Positions 1 through 8,351 are shown, numbered from the stretch's first letter. The stretch: 64,000 nucleotides of DNA from Chitinophagaceae bacterium (GCA_947455605.1 CANGOX010000004.1:1-64000); one strand, 5' to 3'. The notes: a model not told the origin generated them from the letters alone. Translations and numbers: made by a program.

Positions 1-34
1 AAAACTGGGTGCGAGCGGAAAAGGCAGCGGTTAA
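1..34 (+). CDS. C-terminal remnant of an H1-like Lys/Ala protein (5' truncated by window)
   Basis: The first bases read in frame as KLGASGKGSG and then TAA. This matches the KLGKG tail shared by the two complete Lys/Ala-rich proteins immediately downstream. It is therefore most likely the 3' end of another member of the same tandem family, cut by the window edge. Only about ten residues are visible, so nothing can be said about its start or length. Confidence 0.5.
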   Translation, partial: KLGASGKGSG

Positions 35-57
35 TACATTTAAAAAAACAACAACTT

Positions 58-177
58 ATGGCAACAGCAAAGAAAGCAGCACCCAAAAAGAAGGTGGCAA
101 CCAAGAAAACCGCCGTTAAGAAAGCGGCCAAAAAAGCCCCATTAAAACTGGGTAAGGGCATTGGCAATACGGGGTAG
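58..177 (+). CDS. Tiny histone-H1-like Lys/Ala-rich protein (39 aa)
   Basis: This 39-codon ORF is too short for the ORF track. It encodes MATAKKAAPKK followed by further Lys/Ala/Pro blocks and ends in PLKLGKGIGNTG. The composition resembles the tail of eukaryotic histone H1 and the bacterial H1-like proteins (chlamydial Hc1/Hc2 type), which bind and compact DNA through unstructured basic tails. DNA binding is inferred from composition only. It is one of four related units in the first 600 bases. The conserved tail PLKLGKG and the similar A-rich leader before each ATG show that they arose by duplication. No membrane segment or signal peptide is present. Confidence 0.7.
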   Translation: MATAKKAAPKKKVATKKTAVKKAAKKAPLKLGKGIGNTG

Positions 178-243
178 TATAACCTTCGGGTAATTCAGAT
201 CAGGCCTGTATAGCAAATAGTTTTATTTACTAAATCCACTTAT

Positions 244-453
244 ATGGCAAAAGCAAAAAAAGCAGCAAAGAAAAAAGCTGCCCCCAAAAAGAAAGCGGCC
301 CCTAAAAAGAAGGCTGCCGTAAAGAAGAAAGCGGCTCCTAAGAAGGCGGCTAAGAAAAAAGCAGCACCTAAAAAAAAGGCGGCACCTAAAAAGAAAGCAG
401 CCACCAAGAAAAAACCATTAAAACTGGGTAAAGGCACAGCTAATACCGGATAG
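244..453 (+). CDS. Histone-H1-like Lys/Ala/Pro-rich protein (69 aa)
   Basis: The protein starts MAKAKKAAKKK and consists of repeated KKKAAP/KKAA blocks up to the tail PLKLGKGTANTG, which is nearly the same as in the preceding copy. It is almost entirely Lys, Ala and Pro, so it should be disordered and strongly basic. A nucleoid-compacting or RNA-binding role is inferred from the H1-like composition. The coding DNA is itself a run of near-identical AAA/AAG/GCN blocks and is prone to slippage, so the length may vary between strains. The leader (ACTAAATCCACTTAT before ATG) is echoed before the next, start-less copy. The opposite-strand ORF here is an Ala/Phe shadow. Confidence 0.8.
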   Translation: MAKAKKAAKKKAAPKKKAAPKKKAAVKKKAAPKKAAKKKAAPKKKAAPKKKAATKKKPLKLGKGTANTG

Positions 454-489
454 TATACTAAACAGTATTGTTTTCTAAACCCCACTCAT

Positions 490-600
490 ATCGTAGAAGT
501 AAAAAAACCGACTAAAAAAAGCTGCGCAAAAAAAGCAGCCACCAGGAAAAAGACCGCAAAGAAAAAGAGTATTAAGTTAGGTAGCGGCGGCGGAGGATAG
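490..600 (+). pseudogene. Start-lost (ATC) copy of the H1-like protein
   Basis: An open frame ending in TAG at 598 reads VEVKKPTKKSCAKKAATRKK and then IKLGSGGGG, clearly related to the preceding H1-like proteins. At the position of the ATG the sequence is CATATCG instead of the TATATGG of the previous copy, so the initiator appears mutated to ATC. No in-frame ATG, GTG or TTG follows. The leader TCTAAACCCCACTCAT matches that of the 244 copy. Either the gene is dead or it uses a very rare ATC start. The intact frame and following terminator argue that any loss of function is recent. Confidence 0.6.
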
Positions 601-612
601 TAAGAAAGAATT

Positions 613-651
613 AAAATACAATGGCCCTCCAAAAGAGGGCCATTGTATTTT
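613..651. terminator. Strong rho-independent terminator, probably bidirectional
   Basis: A perfect 17-bp stem (AAAATACAATGGCCCTC pairing with GAGGGCCATTGTATTTT) with a 5-nt loop lies between the end of the H1-like array and the convergent papain-like gene. A/T tracts on both flanks would let it end transcription from either side. Confidence 0.85.
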
Positions 652-676
652 AATAGGGTTCAAGAGAAGGTACCTT

Positions 677-1468
677 TTATACATCGTCTTTTTTCAACTC
701 GGCAATATCTTTTTTCAGTGAATTCACATGTATACCTGCCGGATTTTCATTATTCTTGATAAAGTCATCACTAAAAATGGCATAGGATTCATCTCCATAA
801 GCATCCCAGAACTCCCAGGTCATAAATAATTCCTTTCCCCAGGTGATCACACGTACCCCTTCTTTGTTGTACCCTGTTATCAGAACGGCATGACCACCGG
901 ATGAGTTAAATGCACCATCTCCCTTTAAACCTTCTTTAGGCACAACCCATACATTCTGGTTCAAAGATGATTTCGGAAGGCCCAATCCTGCGAAACATCC
1001 ACCAAACAGAAATATGGATTGTTTTATCTCAAGGCGTTTTTTATGATCAACAGCCGCAAAAGCAAAGATCTTATGACCCTCAATATCATTCTTGCGCCAG
1101 TGCTTTAAAACATCCAGCGCATAGGCACCGGTATTGTTCTCACCGGTTTTGGGGTCATACCCGGTAATAGCGGAATAGGTTTGCACGATCGCTTTATCGG
1201 AAGGTTTAAACAGCTTGCCGGTGTTGGATGTCCAGGTCATGATTAAATGTCCGGCAGCGGCACAGGTACAGTTTTCCAATTTTCGATTAAGCATAACACC
1301 CCATTTATCGGGTGCGATCTTGTGTCCCCAGTTCCATTCTTCGGGTAACGGCGGCAATTCGTCGTGGTGTAGATAAGCGTCCAGCCGAAAAGTACGATCA
1401 TCCTTTTTAGGCGGATGTTTACCAAGTTTCATTTTTGAATGATCAACGGGCTTCTGCTTTTTTTCCAT
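677..1468 (-). CDS. Papain-like (C1-fold) cysteine peptidase-like protein
   Basis: The 263-residue protein has the layout of short bacterial and phage papain-fold proteins. A Cys lies in the ENCTCAAAGHL segment (Cys67 the likely nucleophile, Cys69 nearby). A catalytic-type His lies in SSGGHAVLITGY (about 193), and a VITWG segment (about 207-211) sits where papains carry the Asn-x-Trp-Gly motif. The Asn position appears to be Thr, so activity is uncertain. No signal peptide is evident and the N-terminus is Lys-rich, so it is probably cytoplasmic. It converges on the H1-like array across a shared terminator and is divergent from the glutaminase-like gene. Family assignment is by motif only and the substrate is unknown. 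Confidence 0.6.
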   Translation of the reverse strand: MEKKQKPVDHSKMKLGKHPPKKDDRTFRLDAYLHHDELPPLPEEWNWGHKIAPDKWGVMLNRKLENCTCAAAGHLIMTWTSNTGKLFKPSDKAIVQTYSAITGYDPKTGENNTGAYALDVLKHWRKNDIEGHKIFAFAAVDHKKRLEIKQSIFLFGGCFAGLGLPKSSLNQNVWVVPKEGLKGDGAFNSSGGHAVLITGYNKEGVRVITWGKELFMTWEFWDAYGDESYAIFSDDFIKNNENPAGIHVNSLKKDIAELKKDDV

Positions 1469-1545
1469 TTGCTGTTTCTGAATTAGAAAGACAAGATACC
1501 GAATTAGGCAAATACATTTTAATAGTATCTTTAAAAAAACCTTCT

Positions 1546-3993
1546 ATGCGAATTGCTTCCATCTGCTTCCTGCTATGTATTGTTACCAATGTTTTTGCGC
1601 AGGTTACCAAAGCTCCCGCTTATCCGCTGATCACACATGATCCGTATTTCAGTATCTGGTCATTTACAGATAACCTGAATGCCTCTTCTACCAAACACTG
1701 GACGGGTGCTGATCATTCCATACAGGGCATTATTAAAGTGGATGGAAAAAATTATCGTTTTCTCGGAGCCGAAGAAAAAGCCTATGAAACACTCTTGGCA
1801 TCGGCCGATGAAAAGACCTATCAATGTAAATACTCAGAAGAACAACCCGCTGATGGCTGGATGAATAAAACCTTTAATGATGCAGCCTGGAAATCCACCG
1901 AAGCACCCTTCAGCAACCGGAAAAAAGAAGCCAAAACCTTATGGAAGAGTAAAAACCTATGGATGCGTCGCAGCTTTGTTGTGAATGAGATCAGTTCTGA
2001 CAGACTGTTTTTAAAACTGCGTCATGATGATAATGTGGAAGTATACCTGAATGGTGCATTGATCTATACCTGTGATTGCTGGAATAATAAAGCGGAGTTT
2101 TTTCCGATGACCGATGAAGTTAAAAGTAAACTGGTAAAAGGAGAAAACATACTGGCCATACATTGCGCCAACACAGTTGGCGGAGCCTATTTAGATGCCG
2201 GTTTGTCTTTTGAAAACAAACCTGCAACTGAAGGAGAGATGATGAACGCGGTTCAACGGTCGGTAGAAGTAAAAGCCACACAAACGGTTTATGCGTTTAC
2301 CTGTGGCGGAATAGATCTTTCCCTCACTTTTACTTCTCCGTTGATCATGAGTAACCTGGATCTGCTTTCCAGACCGGTTTCTTATGTATCAATGAAGGCT
2401 AAGTCGAACGATGGAAAAGAACACGATACGCGTTTGTATATGGGTATATCTACCGGACTTTCTGTAAATACCGCTACGCAGACCGTGGTGGCAGAAAAAA
2501 TAAAGATGGATGGTTTCTCCACCTTAAAAGCAGGTAGCCAGGAACAACCGGTTTTAGAAAAGAAAGGAGATGACCTGCGGATAGACTGGGGTTATCTGTA
2601 TGTATCCGTTCCCAATTCAATGAAAGCGGTGCAGAGTATAACACCGGTAGCTGATTATCTCACTGCGTTTAGCAAAGCCGGCGCAGAAACAAAAACAGGA
2701 AAACAATTCAGTTTGAATACAGCGTTTGATCTGGGGAAAGTAAGCAACCAAACACAAGAGCGTATGATGCTATTGGGGTATGATGATCTGTACTCTGTTC
2801 AGTATTTTACCCAGAACCTGAAAGCCTGGTGGAAAAAAGATGCCTCCTCTTCTATTGAGAATGAGTTGCGCAAAGCATCAGCCGGCTATCAAACAATATT
2901 GAAGCAATGTGATTCGGCCAATAAGCGTGTTTATAGCGATGCGCTGAAAGCGGGTGGAGAAGCCTATGCAAAATTGTGTGTGCTGGCTTACCGTCAATCG
3001 ATTGCGGCGCATAAATTATTAAAGAGTCCTTCGGGTGAGATCCTGTTTCTCTCCAAAGAGAATTTCAGCAATGGTTCTATCAATACCGTAGATGTTACCT
3101 ATCCATCAGCACCATTGTTTCTTATGTATAACCCGGATATGCTGAAAGGAATGCTGAATGGTATTTTCTATTACAGTGAAAGCAGTAAATGGACAAAACC
3201 TTTTGCGGCACATGACCTGGGTACTTATCCGTTGGCCAACGGACAAACCTACGGAGAAGATATGCCGGTAGAAGAATGTGGTAACATGATCATCTTAACG
3301 GCGGCTATCGGAAAAGCAGAAGGTAATGCAAAATATGCAGAGAAGCATTGGCAAACATTAACTACCTGGGCCGAGTATTTAAGTAAAGAAGGTTTTGATC
3401 CCGCCAACCAATTGTGTACGGATGATTTTGCCGGCCACCTGGCACGCAACGCCAATCTTTCGGTAAAAGCGATTGTAGCATTGGGTGGTTATGCAATGCT
3501 TGCCGAAAAACTCGGGAAAAAAGAAACAGCAGAAAAATACAAGACCATGGCCAAAGAGATGGCCATAAAATGGATGCAGATAGATGATGCCGGCGACCAC
3601 TATGCACTCACATTTGATAACAAGAACAGCTGGAGCCAGAAATACAATCTGGTTTGGGATAAACTATTGGGATTGGAATTATTCCCGGTAACTGTATACA
3701 ATAAAGAAGTGGCCTACTATCTGACCAAACAAAACGATTTTGGTTTGCCGCTGGACAGCCGCAAGACATACACCAAATCAGACTGGATCATGTGGACGGC
3801 CACGCTTTCCAATAACCAAAAAGATTTTGAATCCTTTATACAACCCCTGCAAAAATTTACACAACAAACCCCAACCCGTGTTCCGCTAAGCGACTGGCAT
3901 GAGACCACCGATGGAAAACAGGTAGGCTTTCAGGCGAGAAGTGTGGTGGGTGGATATTTTATTAAGGGTTTGGAGGGGAAGTGGAAGAAATAA
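1546..3993 (+). CDS. Exported glutaminase-like protein (DUF4964/DUF5127/DUF4965/DUF1793)
   Basis: I place the start at ATG 1546, not at the ORF-track start 1435, because MRIASICFLLCIVTNVFAQ is a clean signal peptide. The upstream extension also overlaps the divergent gene. The mature protein opens APAYPLITHDPYFSIWSFTD, characteristic of the fungal/bacterial glutaminase A (GtaA)-like family, which is expected to hydrolyse glutamine extracellularly or periplasmically. Residues about 105-225 (GWMNKTFNDAAW to YLNGALIY) look like a galactose-binding-type jelly roll inserted in the N-terminal part. The C-terminal half (about 500-810) is helical, as in the DUF1793 (six-hairpin) region. At about 815 residues it has normal family length. 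The substrate is inferred from family only. Confidence 0.8.
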   Translation: MRIASICFLLCIVTNVFAQVTKAPAYPLITHDPYFSIWSFTDNLNASSTKHWTGADHSIQGIIKVDGKNYRFLGAEEKAYETLLASADEKTYQCKYSEEQPADGWMNKTFNDAAWKSTEAPFSNRKKEAKTLWKSKNLWMRRSFVVNEISSDRLFLKLRHDDNVEVYLNGALIYTCDCWNNKAEFFPMTDEVKSKLVKGENILAIHCANTVGGAYLDAGLSFENKPATEGEMMNAVQRSVEVKATQTVYAFTCGGIDLSLTFTSPLIMSNLDLLSRPVSYVSMKAKSNDGKEHDTRLYMGISTGLSVNTATQTVVAEKIKMDGFSTLKAGSQEQPVLEKKGDDLRIDWGYLYVSVPNSMKAVQSITPVADYLTAFSKAGAETKTGKQFSLNTAFDLGKVSNQTQERMMLLGYDDLYSVQYFTQNLKAWWKKDASSSIENELRKASAGYQTILKQCDSANKRVYSDALKAGGEAYAKLCVLAYRQSIAAHKLLKSPSGEILFLSKENFSNGSINTVDVTYPSAPLFLMYNPDMLKGMLNGIFYYSESSKWTKPFAAHDLGTYPLANGQTYGEDMPVEECGNMIILTAAIGKAEGNAKYAEKHWQTLTTWAEYLSKEGFDPANQLCTDDFAGHLARNANLSVKAIVALGGYAMLAEKLGKKETAEKYKTMAKEMAIKWMQIDDAGDHYALTFDNKNSWSQKYNLVWDKLLGLELFPVTVYNKEVAYYLTKQNDFGLPLDSRKTYTKSDWIMWTATLSNNQKDFESFIQPLQKFTQQTPTRVPLSDWHETTDGKQVGFQARSVVGGYFIKGLEGKWKK

Positions 3994-3998
3994 TCAAC

Positions 3999-5012
3999 CT
4001 ACCCTTCCAACAAGACCTTTGCATACTCAAAACATTTCCTCGTTTCTTTCACCGCATCTGAACCTGCGGGGATATCATATTCGAGTTCAATGGATGCAGG
4101 GATCTTGTATTTCTTTTCTTTTAATAAAGTAAGGATCTCTTTTAAAGGGGTTTCACCTTGTCCCCAAGGCATGTTGATACCGCCGTTGGTTTTGCTTTTA
4201 CGGTCCTTGATATGCATACTGGAAATGCGATCGTGTTTGGCTTCGATCAATGCCAATAAACTGTCTTTGGTATTGTTTCCGCCGGCCGCAATATAATGGC
4301 CGCAATCGAGGTTCATGGAATTGTAGGGTGATTGACCCAAAGCAATATCCCAGGCAGTATCCGTTGCCTGTGTATGTGCGTGATAGCCGATATATACTTT
4401 GTGTTTTTCACCCAGATCGCCCAGGCGTTTGGAATGGGCAATATCTGCAGGTAACTCAATCGTTACAGATCTGGCCCCTAAGGCTTTGGCGGCTTTTAAT
4501 GCATATTCGATCTCACCATCTGTATTATTTGGATTGAGAGCATTGGGTTTAAAAGCATAAATACTTACGCCGGCTTTTTGATACATTTTTCGCAAGGCTT
4601 CAAATTTATCCATCGAAACCGTGGCACGCCAATCGGCCACCTGTTTCTGCCATTCTTTTACCTGTGCTTTTTGTTCATCGGTCATTTGATTCGGTTGTCC
4701 CGGCACACGTGGCGGCATTTTTACCGGATTTACGGGAATACCCGCAAAAGCTTCTGCCGCTTCACCCATTAATTCGATAGCACTGATACCGGAATCCACA
4801 CAATATTGCAGGATCTGCTCTGCACTTCCGGGCAGGCTTCTGAAAGAATAGGTAATAGCGCCTATCTGCACTCCTTTGATCTTTGAATCTGGGCTCAATA
4901 AAAAAGAACCCATACCCATGGTGCTTTTGCCGGCTATAAAAATACCCAGAGAAGCCAAGGTTGTCTTTTGTAAAAAATCGCGGCGGGAATGGTGTTTAGA
5001 TAGGGCAGGCAT
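3999..5012 (-). CDS. Tat-exported sugar phosphate isomerase/epimerase-like TIM barrel
   Basis: The 337-residue protein begins with a twin-arginine signal (HSRRDFLQKTTLASLGIFIAG), indicating folded export. The remainder resembles xylose-isomerase-like AP-endonuclease-2 TIM barrels. It has IGAITYSFRS at strand 1, YIGYHAHTQA, NLDCGHYIAAGG, MHIKDRKSKTNGG and ASIELEYD, which together supply the His/Asp/Glu residues of the usual metal site. Such exported barrels are common in Bacteroidota and often act on sugars or inositols, but the substrate cannot be read here. It converges on the glutaminase-like gene with a gap of only 5 bases. A second, different member of the same family lies at 34657. Confidence 0.8.
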   Translation of the reverse strand: MPALSKHHSRRDFLQKTTLASLGIFIAGKSTMGMGSFLLSPDSKIKGVQIGAITYSFRSLPGSAEQILQYCVDSGISAIELMGEAAEAFAGIPVNPVKMPPRVPGQPNQMTDEQKAQVKEWQKQVADWRATVSMDKFEALRKMYQKAGVSIYAFKPNALNPNNTDGEIEYALKAAKALGARSVTIELPADIAHSKRLGDLGEKHKVYIGYHAHTQATDTAWDIALGQSPYNSMNLDCGHYIAAGGNNTKDSLLALIEAKHDRISSMHIKDRKSKTNGGINMPWGQGETPLKEILTLLKEKKYKIPASIELEYDIPAGSDAVKETRKCFEYAKVLLEG

Positions 5013-5543
5013 GATGAGGTTTTTAGATTGAACAAAACGGGTGCTTCTTATGAGTGATAAATATAATCAAACTCCAGAGTAAACCAACCGTGCCTTTGTG
5101 CCTATGTGTGCAAATATTTCCCGCAAGAAGGCACAAAGGCACGGTTAAAACAGGAATGCATGAGTGATCGCTGCTTACAAGCAGGCTTACGATCCGGGCT
5201 TTAACATTTTCTTGATAACAAACAGCCTGGTTTTTGCATCTAAGGATTGAAATAAGCATTTACCAACTTAAAAACAGCGCCCATACACAATTCTACTCAA
5301 TCGTATTACTGAAAAGAAAAACATTGTTATGAATTGTCCCTTGCGTTCAAACCCGCCCTTACTGGCCCTGTTCAGTTTACCTATTCCCGAATTTGCTTTG
5401 GCACTTGTTACATGCCATAGACTTTTCCTAAATGATCAAACCGCATATCGTTAAAGAAAAGCAAACAATCGGTTTTTGAAAAGATCGTTGGCAACAGAAT
5501 AGGTCGAGACCGTATCTAACCCACATAAAACATTTTCTGCTTC
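5013..5543. other. 531-bp intergenic region with a large palindrome
   Basis: No convincing gene is visible. The minus-strand ORF at 5023-5259 spans the large inverted repeat at 5086-5146 and has no recognisable protein character. The remaining 5150-5543 shows no recognisable RNA, repeat or regulatory element beyond what could serve as a leader for the next small ORF. Confidence 0.5.
5086..5146. repeat. 18-bp perfect inverted repeat (intergenic palindrome family)
   Basis: AACCGTGCCTTTGTGCCT at 5086-5103 pairs perfectly with AGGCACAAAGGCACGGTT at 5129-5146, with a 25-base loop. The CTTTGTG / CACAAAG core is shared in style with the CTTTGCG / CGCAAAG palindrome at 52777 and the CGCGAAG-type element at 60484. 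It lies 70 bases upstream of the divergent isomerase start and has no T-tract, so it is not a typical terminator. Confidence 0.75.
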
Positions 5544-5876
5544 ATGAATTCACTGCTGAGCATATTTCATCTTTTAATGATGCTAACGCATAATCCGTTC
5601 TTGCCGGATATGGGTTCTGTATGGAAACAATCTGCATCAGTAGAAAGGATCATAGCAGTAGTAGCTCAACCGGGAATTGAAGCACCCACAGATAAACCGC
5701 AACATTTTAAAACCGAAGCCATTCGGGAAGAAGACAAAGAGATACTTACCCCCATCTTATATAGCCGGGAAACCATCCTGTTCCTGTTGGCAAGGCAACA
5801 CACAGGATGGCCCAGGCGCCAATCACACAGTCTCAAACGATACCTGGTGTTTTGCCAGTTAAAAACAGAAGGCTAA
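5544..5876 (+). CDS. Hypothetical protein (110 aa), doubtful
   Basis: The ORF encodes 110 residues with a hydrophobic start (MNSLLSIFHLLMMLTHNPFL) and a basic C-terminus (GWPRRQSHSLKRYL). I recognise no family. It is the only sizeable plus-strand frame in this gap and is not a shadow of another gene. The N-terminus is not a convincing signal peptide, and no cleavage site or second hydrophobic segment is seen. It could be a lineage-specific small protein or chance. A tandem A/T repeat follows it directly. Confidence 0.35.
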   Translation: MNSLLSIFHLLMMLTHNPFLPDMGSVWKQSASVERIIAVVAQPGIEAPTDKPQHFKTEAIREEDKEILTPILYSRETILFLLARQHTGWPRRQSHSLKRYLVFCQLKTEG

Positions 5877-5893
5877 GGGGGGCTGAAGCCCAT

Positions 5894-5943
5894 TAAAAAT
5901 TAGAAATTAAAAATTAGAAATTAAAAATTAGAAATTAAAAATT
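5894..5943. repeat. Short A/T tandem repeat (14-bp unit, about 3.5 copies)
   Basis: The sequence repeats TTAAAAATTAGAAA about three and a half times (TTAAAAATTAGAAATTAAAAATTAGAAATT and so on) between the small ORF and the PepSY-like lipoprotein gene. It is a simple A/T-rich array with no coding content. It may affect DNA bending or vary in copy number. Confidence 0.8.
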
Positions 5944-6008
5944 GAGGAACACCCCGTTTCACTAAAGCGTAACCAAATCGGAACATAACCTATTAAAAAG
6001 ATAACAAC

Positions 6009-6953
6009 ATGAAAAAGCAATTGAAAACAACCTACACTTATTTTATAGCGGCGGCCTTGTTAATTATCGGCGCAACATCTTGTCAGAAAGATCTTTCAAG
6101 CAGAACCACAGCCAATACAACGGGCATCCCGGTAACCACAGCTACTTCTTCTACCATTACTGTTGCAGTAAACGGCGGAACTACTACAACCGGAGGAACC
6201 ACCACTACAGATTCTGTATTGGTAGTTCATAATTGTGAAAAAGGACAGCATCGTGATTCAGTAGCCGCATCTGCCCTGCCGGTAACCATACAAGCTTATC
6301 TGACGGCCAACTATACAGGCTTTACATTCAATAAAGCGTTTGCAGTAAAAGACACAACCGGTGCAGTGAAAAGTTATGTAGTGATCATTAATTATAACGG
6401 AAAACCGGTTGCAGCCCTGTTCAGTGCCGACGGAACTTTTGTAAAAGTGCTGGAACAGCGTGAAAAAGGTGATCTCGATGGTGATGGCTGGCACCGTGGC
6501 GGTCGTTTCGACAACCGTGATGGTCAACACCGCGATACATTGGCGTTATCTTCCTTGTCTGCAACCATCACAACCTACTTAACTACGAATTTTGCAGGTG
6601 ATACTTTAACGAAAGCGTTTACCACCAAGGAGGGAAGTATTCTGGTGATCACTAAGAACAATGGTTTGTTTGCCACTTTGTTTACCAGTGCCGGTGTATT
6701 TGTAAAACGTGTGGCATTGCCATTGCAGGAACTGAAAGCTAAATTCGCCGATCTAGCACAAACCGCTTTACCATCCAATGTGCAGGCCTACCTGAGTACT
6801 ACTTATACTAACTATGTATTTGATAAAGCGGATAGCGTAACCCTGAATGGTGTATTGAAAGGATATATTGTACTGATCAATTCAAACAATACCCGTTATT
6901 GTGTGGCATTTGATGCAAGCGGAAACTTTGTAGCTGTAAAAGCGATCTGGTAA
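6009..6953 (+). CDS. Lipoprotein with three PepSY-like repeats
   Basis: The N-terminus FIAAALLIIGATSCQKD is a lipoprotein signal with the lipid-modified Cys at about 25. After a Thr-rich linker come three copies of a PepSY-like unit. Each begins ALPVTIQAYLTANYTG or similar (SLSATITTYLTTNFAG, ALPSNVQAYLSTTYTN) and ends in a strand such as LFSADGTFVKV or AFDASGNFVAV. Between units 1 and 2 is an Asp/Gly/Arg/His-rich stretch (GDLDGDGWHRGGRFDNRDGQ) that could bind a cation. PepSY-like proteins in Bacteroidota sit in the periplasm and are often linked to peptidase inhibition or sensing, but no precise role is known. It stands alone, followed by its own terminator. Confidence 0.75.
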   Translation: MKKQLKTTYTYFIAAALLIIGATSCQKDLSSRTTANTTGIPVTTATSSTITVAVNGGTTTTGGTTTTDSVLVVHNCEKGQHRDSVAASALPVTIQAYLTANYTGFTFNKAFAVKDTTGAVKSYVVIINYNGKPVAALFSADGTFVKVLEQREKGDLDGDGWHRGGRFDNRDGQHRDTLALSSLSATITTYLTTNFAGDTLTKAFTTKEGSILVITKNNGLFATLFTSAGVFVKRVALPLQELKAKFADLAQTALPSNVQAYLSTTYTNYVFDKADSVTLNGVLKGYIVLINSNNTRYCVAFDASGNFVAVKAIW

Positions 6954-6998
6954 TTGTTTGAAACACCCCGATTTATAACGGCAAAGCCGTGATAAATC

Positions 6999-7025
6999 AA
7001 CCCTCTCTACTTTGTAGAGAGGGTT
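6999..7025 (+). terminator. Rho-independent terminator after the PepSY-like lipoprotein gene
   Basis: AACCCTCTCTAC pairs with GTAGAGAGGGTT around a TTT loop and is followed by TTTAT. A second small hairpin (ACGGCAAAGCCGT) lies just upstream. Together they end the 6009 transcript. Confidence 0.85.
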
Positions 7026-7184
7026 TTTATTTTACCCCTTTTTGCTCAGCAGAGAACGGCCGGGAGGTGAATAAATGTGAGAATGTTATAATAATTTGCA
7101 TAATAACTGTAAGCGAACTCACGCAAAAGACAGGAACTTTATAAACGCTGATCCCTGTATAAAACCGAATCAGACCTGTTGTTT

Positions 7185-8180
7185 ATGCGAGCAAAGGCAC
7201 TTATCTACTTATTGATCGTTTTTGTTCTTCCTTTTATTGTAACCATTCCCGTATCATGTTATGCTCAACAGGCAGATACACTAATTAAAAAACTGGATAG
7301 CTTACAACTGAAGAAAGACAGCATCGGAAAACCTCAGTTAAATAATATTACTCCCGAAGCGTATAATGAGGATACCAAACTAACACCTTCATCCTATCTT
7401 ATTTTGATTGGCAGCGATCTGAAACAGGCATTTACCAAACCCTTTCATATGAAGAAAAAGGATTGGCTTAATGCAGGTGGTTTTGTTTTGCTGGAGGTTG
7501 GATTATCATTTGCAGACAGATCAATACAGTCTAATGCTTTACAATTAAGAACCAATAGTAAGACCGTAAGAGATATTAGTAATTATGTAACACAGTTCGG
7601 TGGATTATATGAAGTGTATACGCTGGTTGGATTGGGAGCTTATGGTTATATATTTAAGAACAACAAACTGGTTACCACAACATTCCTGGCTTCGCAGGCA
7701 TATATAACAGGAGAAGCTATAACCAGTGTGGTAAAATTTATTACAGGCAGGCAGAGACCTGATTATTATATTTCAGCAACCGCAAACCCCGAACCCAATT
7801 TTCATGGCCCCTTTTCAGGTGTGAAGGACCTGAGTGGTAATAAGATCAACAGTTCCTTTCCTTCCGGTCACACCACGGTAGCTTTTGCAGCAGCAACGGT
7901 ATTTGCTATGGAGTATAAAGACAAACCGCTGATTCCTATTCTTTCTTATACAGCGGCTACTCTAATAGGTCTTAGCCGGGTTACAGAAAACAGGCACTGG
8001 TTTACAGATGTATTGGCAGGGGCAGTATTGGGTTATTTTACCGGCAAACAGGTATCAGATAATTATCACCGGTATGCCAAATTGAAAGCCCCTGCGCAAA
8101 AAAAGAATACGGTGGTGTTTCATCTTGATTACCGTTTTGGCACCCCCATGCCCGGTTTTATATATAAGTTTCATTCATAG
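7185..8180 (+). CDS. PAP2-superfamily phosphatase, exported
   Basis: I use ATG 7185 over the track's TTG 7179. The start gives a signal or anchor segment (ALIYLLIVFVLPFIVTIPVSCYA). All three motifs of the PAP2 / type-2 phosphatidic acid phosphatase family are intact: KFITGRQRP (about 184-192), PSGH (226-229) and SRVTENRHWFTD (264-275), which carry the active-site Lys/Arg, His and His/Asp. Such enzymes dephosphorylate lipid phosphates (phosphatidic acid, undecaprenyl pyrophosphate or lipid A) at the envelope. Hydrophobic segments precede and follow the motifs. The N-terminal 80 residues before the domain are a Lys-rich linker. The exact lipid substrate cannot be inferred. Confidence 0.85.
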   Translation: MRAKALIYLLIVFVLPFIVTIPVSCYAQQADTLIKKLDSLQLKKDSIGKPQLNNITPEAYNEDTKLTPSSYLILIGSDLKQAFTKPFHMKKKDWLNAGGFVLLEVGLSFADRSIQSNALQLRTNSKTVRDISNYVTQFGGLYEVYTLVGLGAYGYIFKNNKLVTTTFLASQAYITGEAITSVVKFITGRQRPDYYISATANPEPNFHGPFSGVKDLSGNKINSSFPSGHTTVAFAAATVFAMEYKDKPLIPILSYTAATLIGLSRVTENRHWFTDVLAGAVLGYFTGKQVSDNYHRYAKLKAPAQKKNTVVFHLDYRFGTPMPGFIYKFHS

Positions 8181-8351
8181 TTATTCTTAGCGGTCCCTTG
8201 CTTTTTAGCACCTTTGCGGTTGAGCATTCATAGACAATAACGTAATGTTTATTTTAAGTGAATCATGTAAATAATTCAAGCAAAAATGTAATAGCCATGG
8301 AACACATAGAGCCTACTTTTAATAGTTACGTTAAAGTAACCATCCTGTTCT

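Noticed and set aside
240-485. Minus-strand ORF rich in Phe/Ala opposite the H1-like gene
   Set aside because: It is the reverse complement of Lys/Ala codons, with no independent coding signal.
1435-1545. N-terminal extension of the glutaminase-like gene
   Set aside because: The signal peptide begins at 1546 and the extension overlaps the divergent gene.
5023-5259. Minus-strand ORF of 78 aa
   Set aside because: It spans the intergenic palindrome at 5086-5146, and a more likely non-coding explanation exists.
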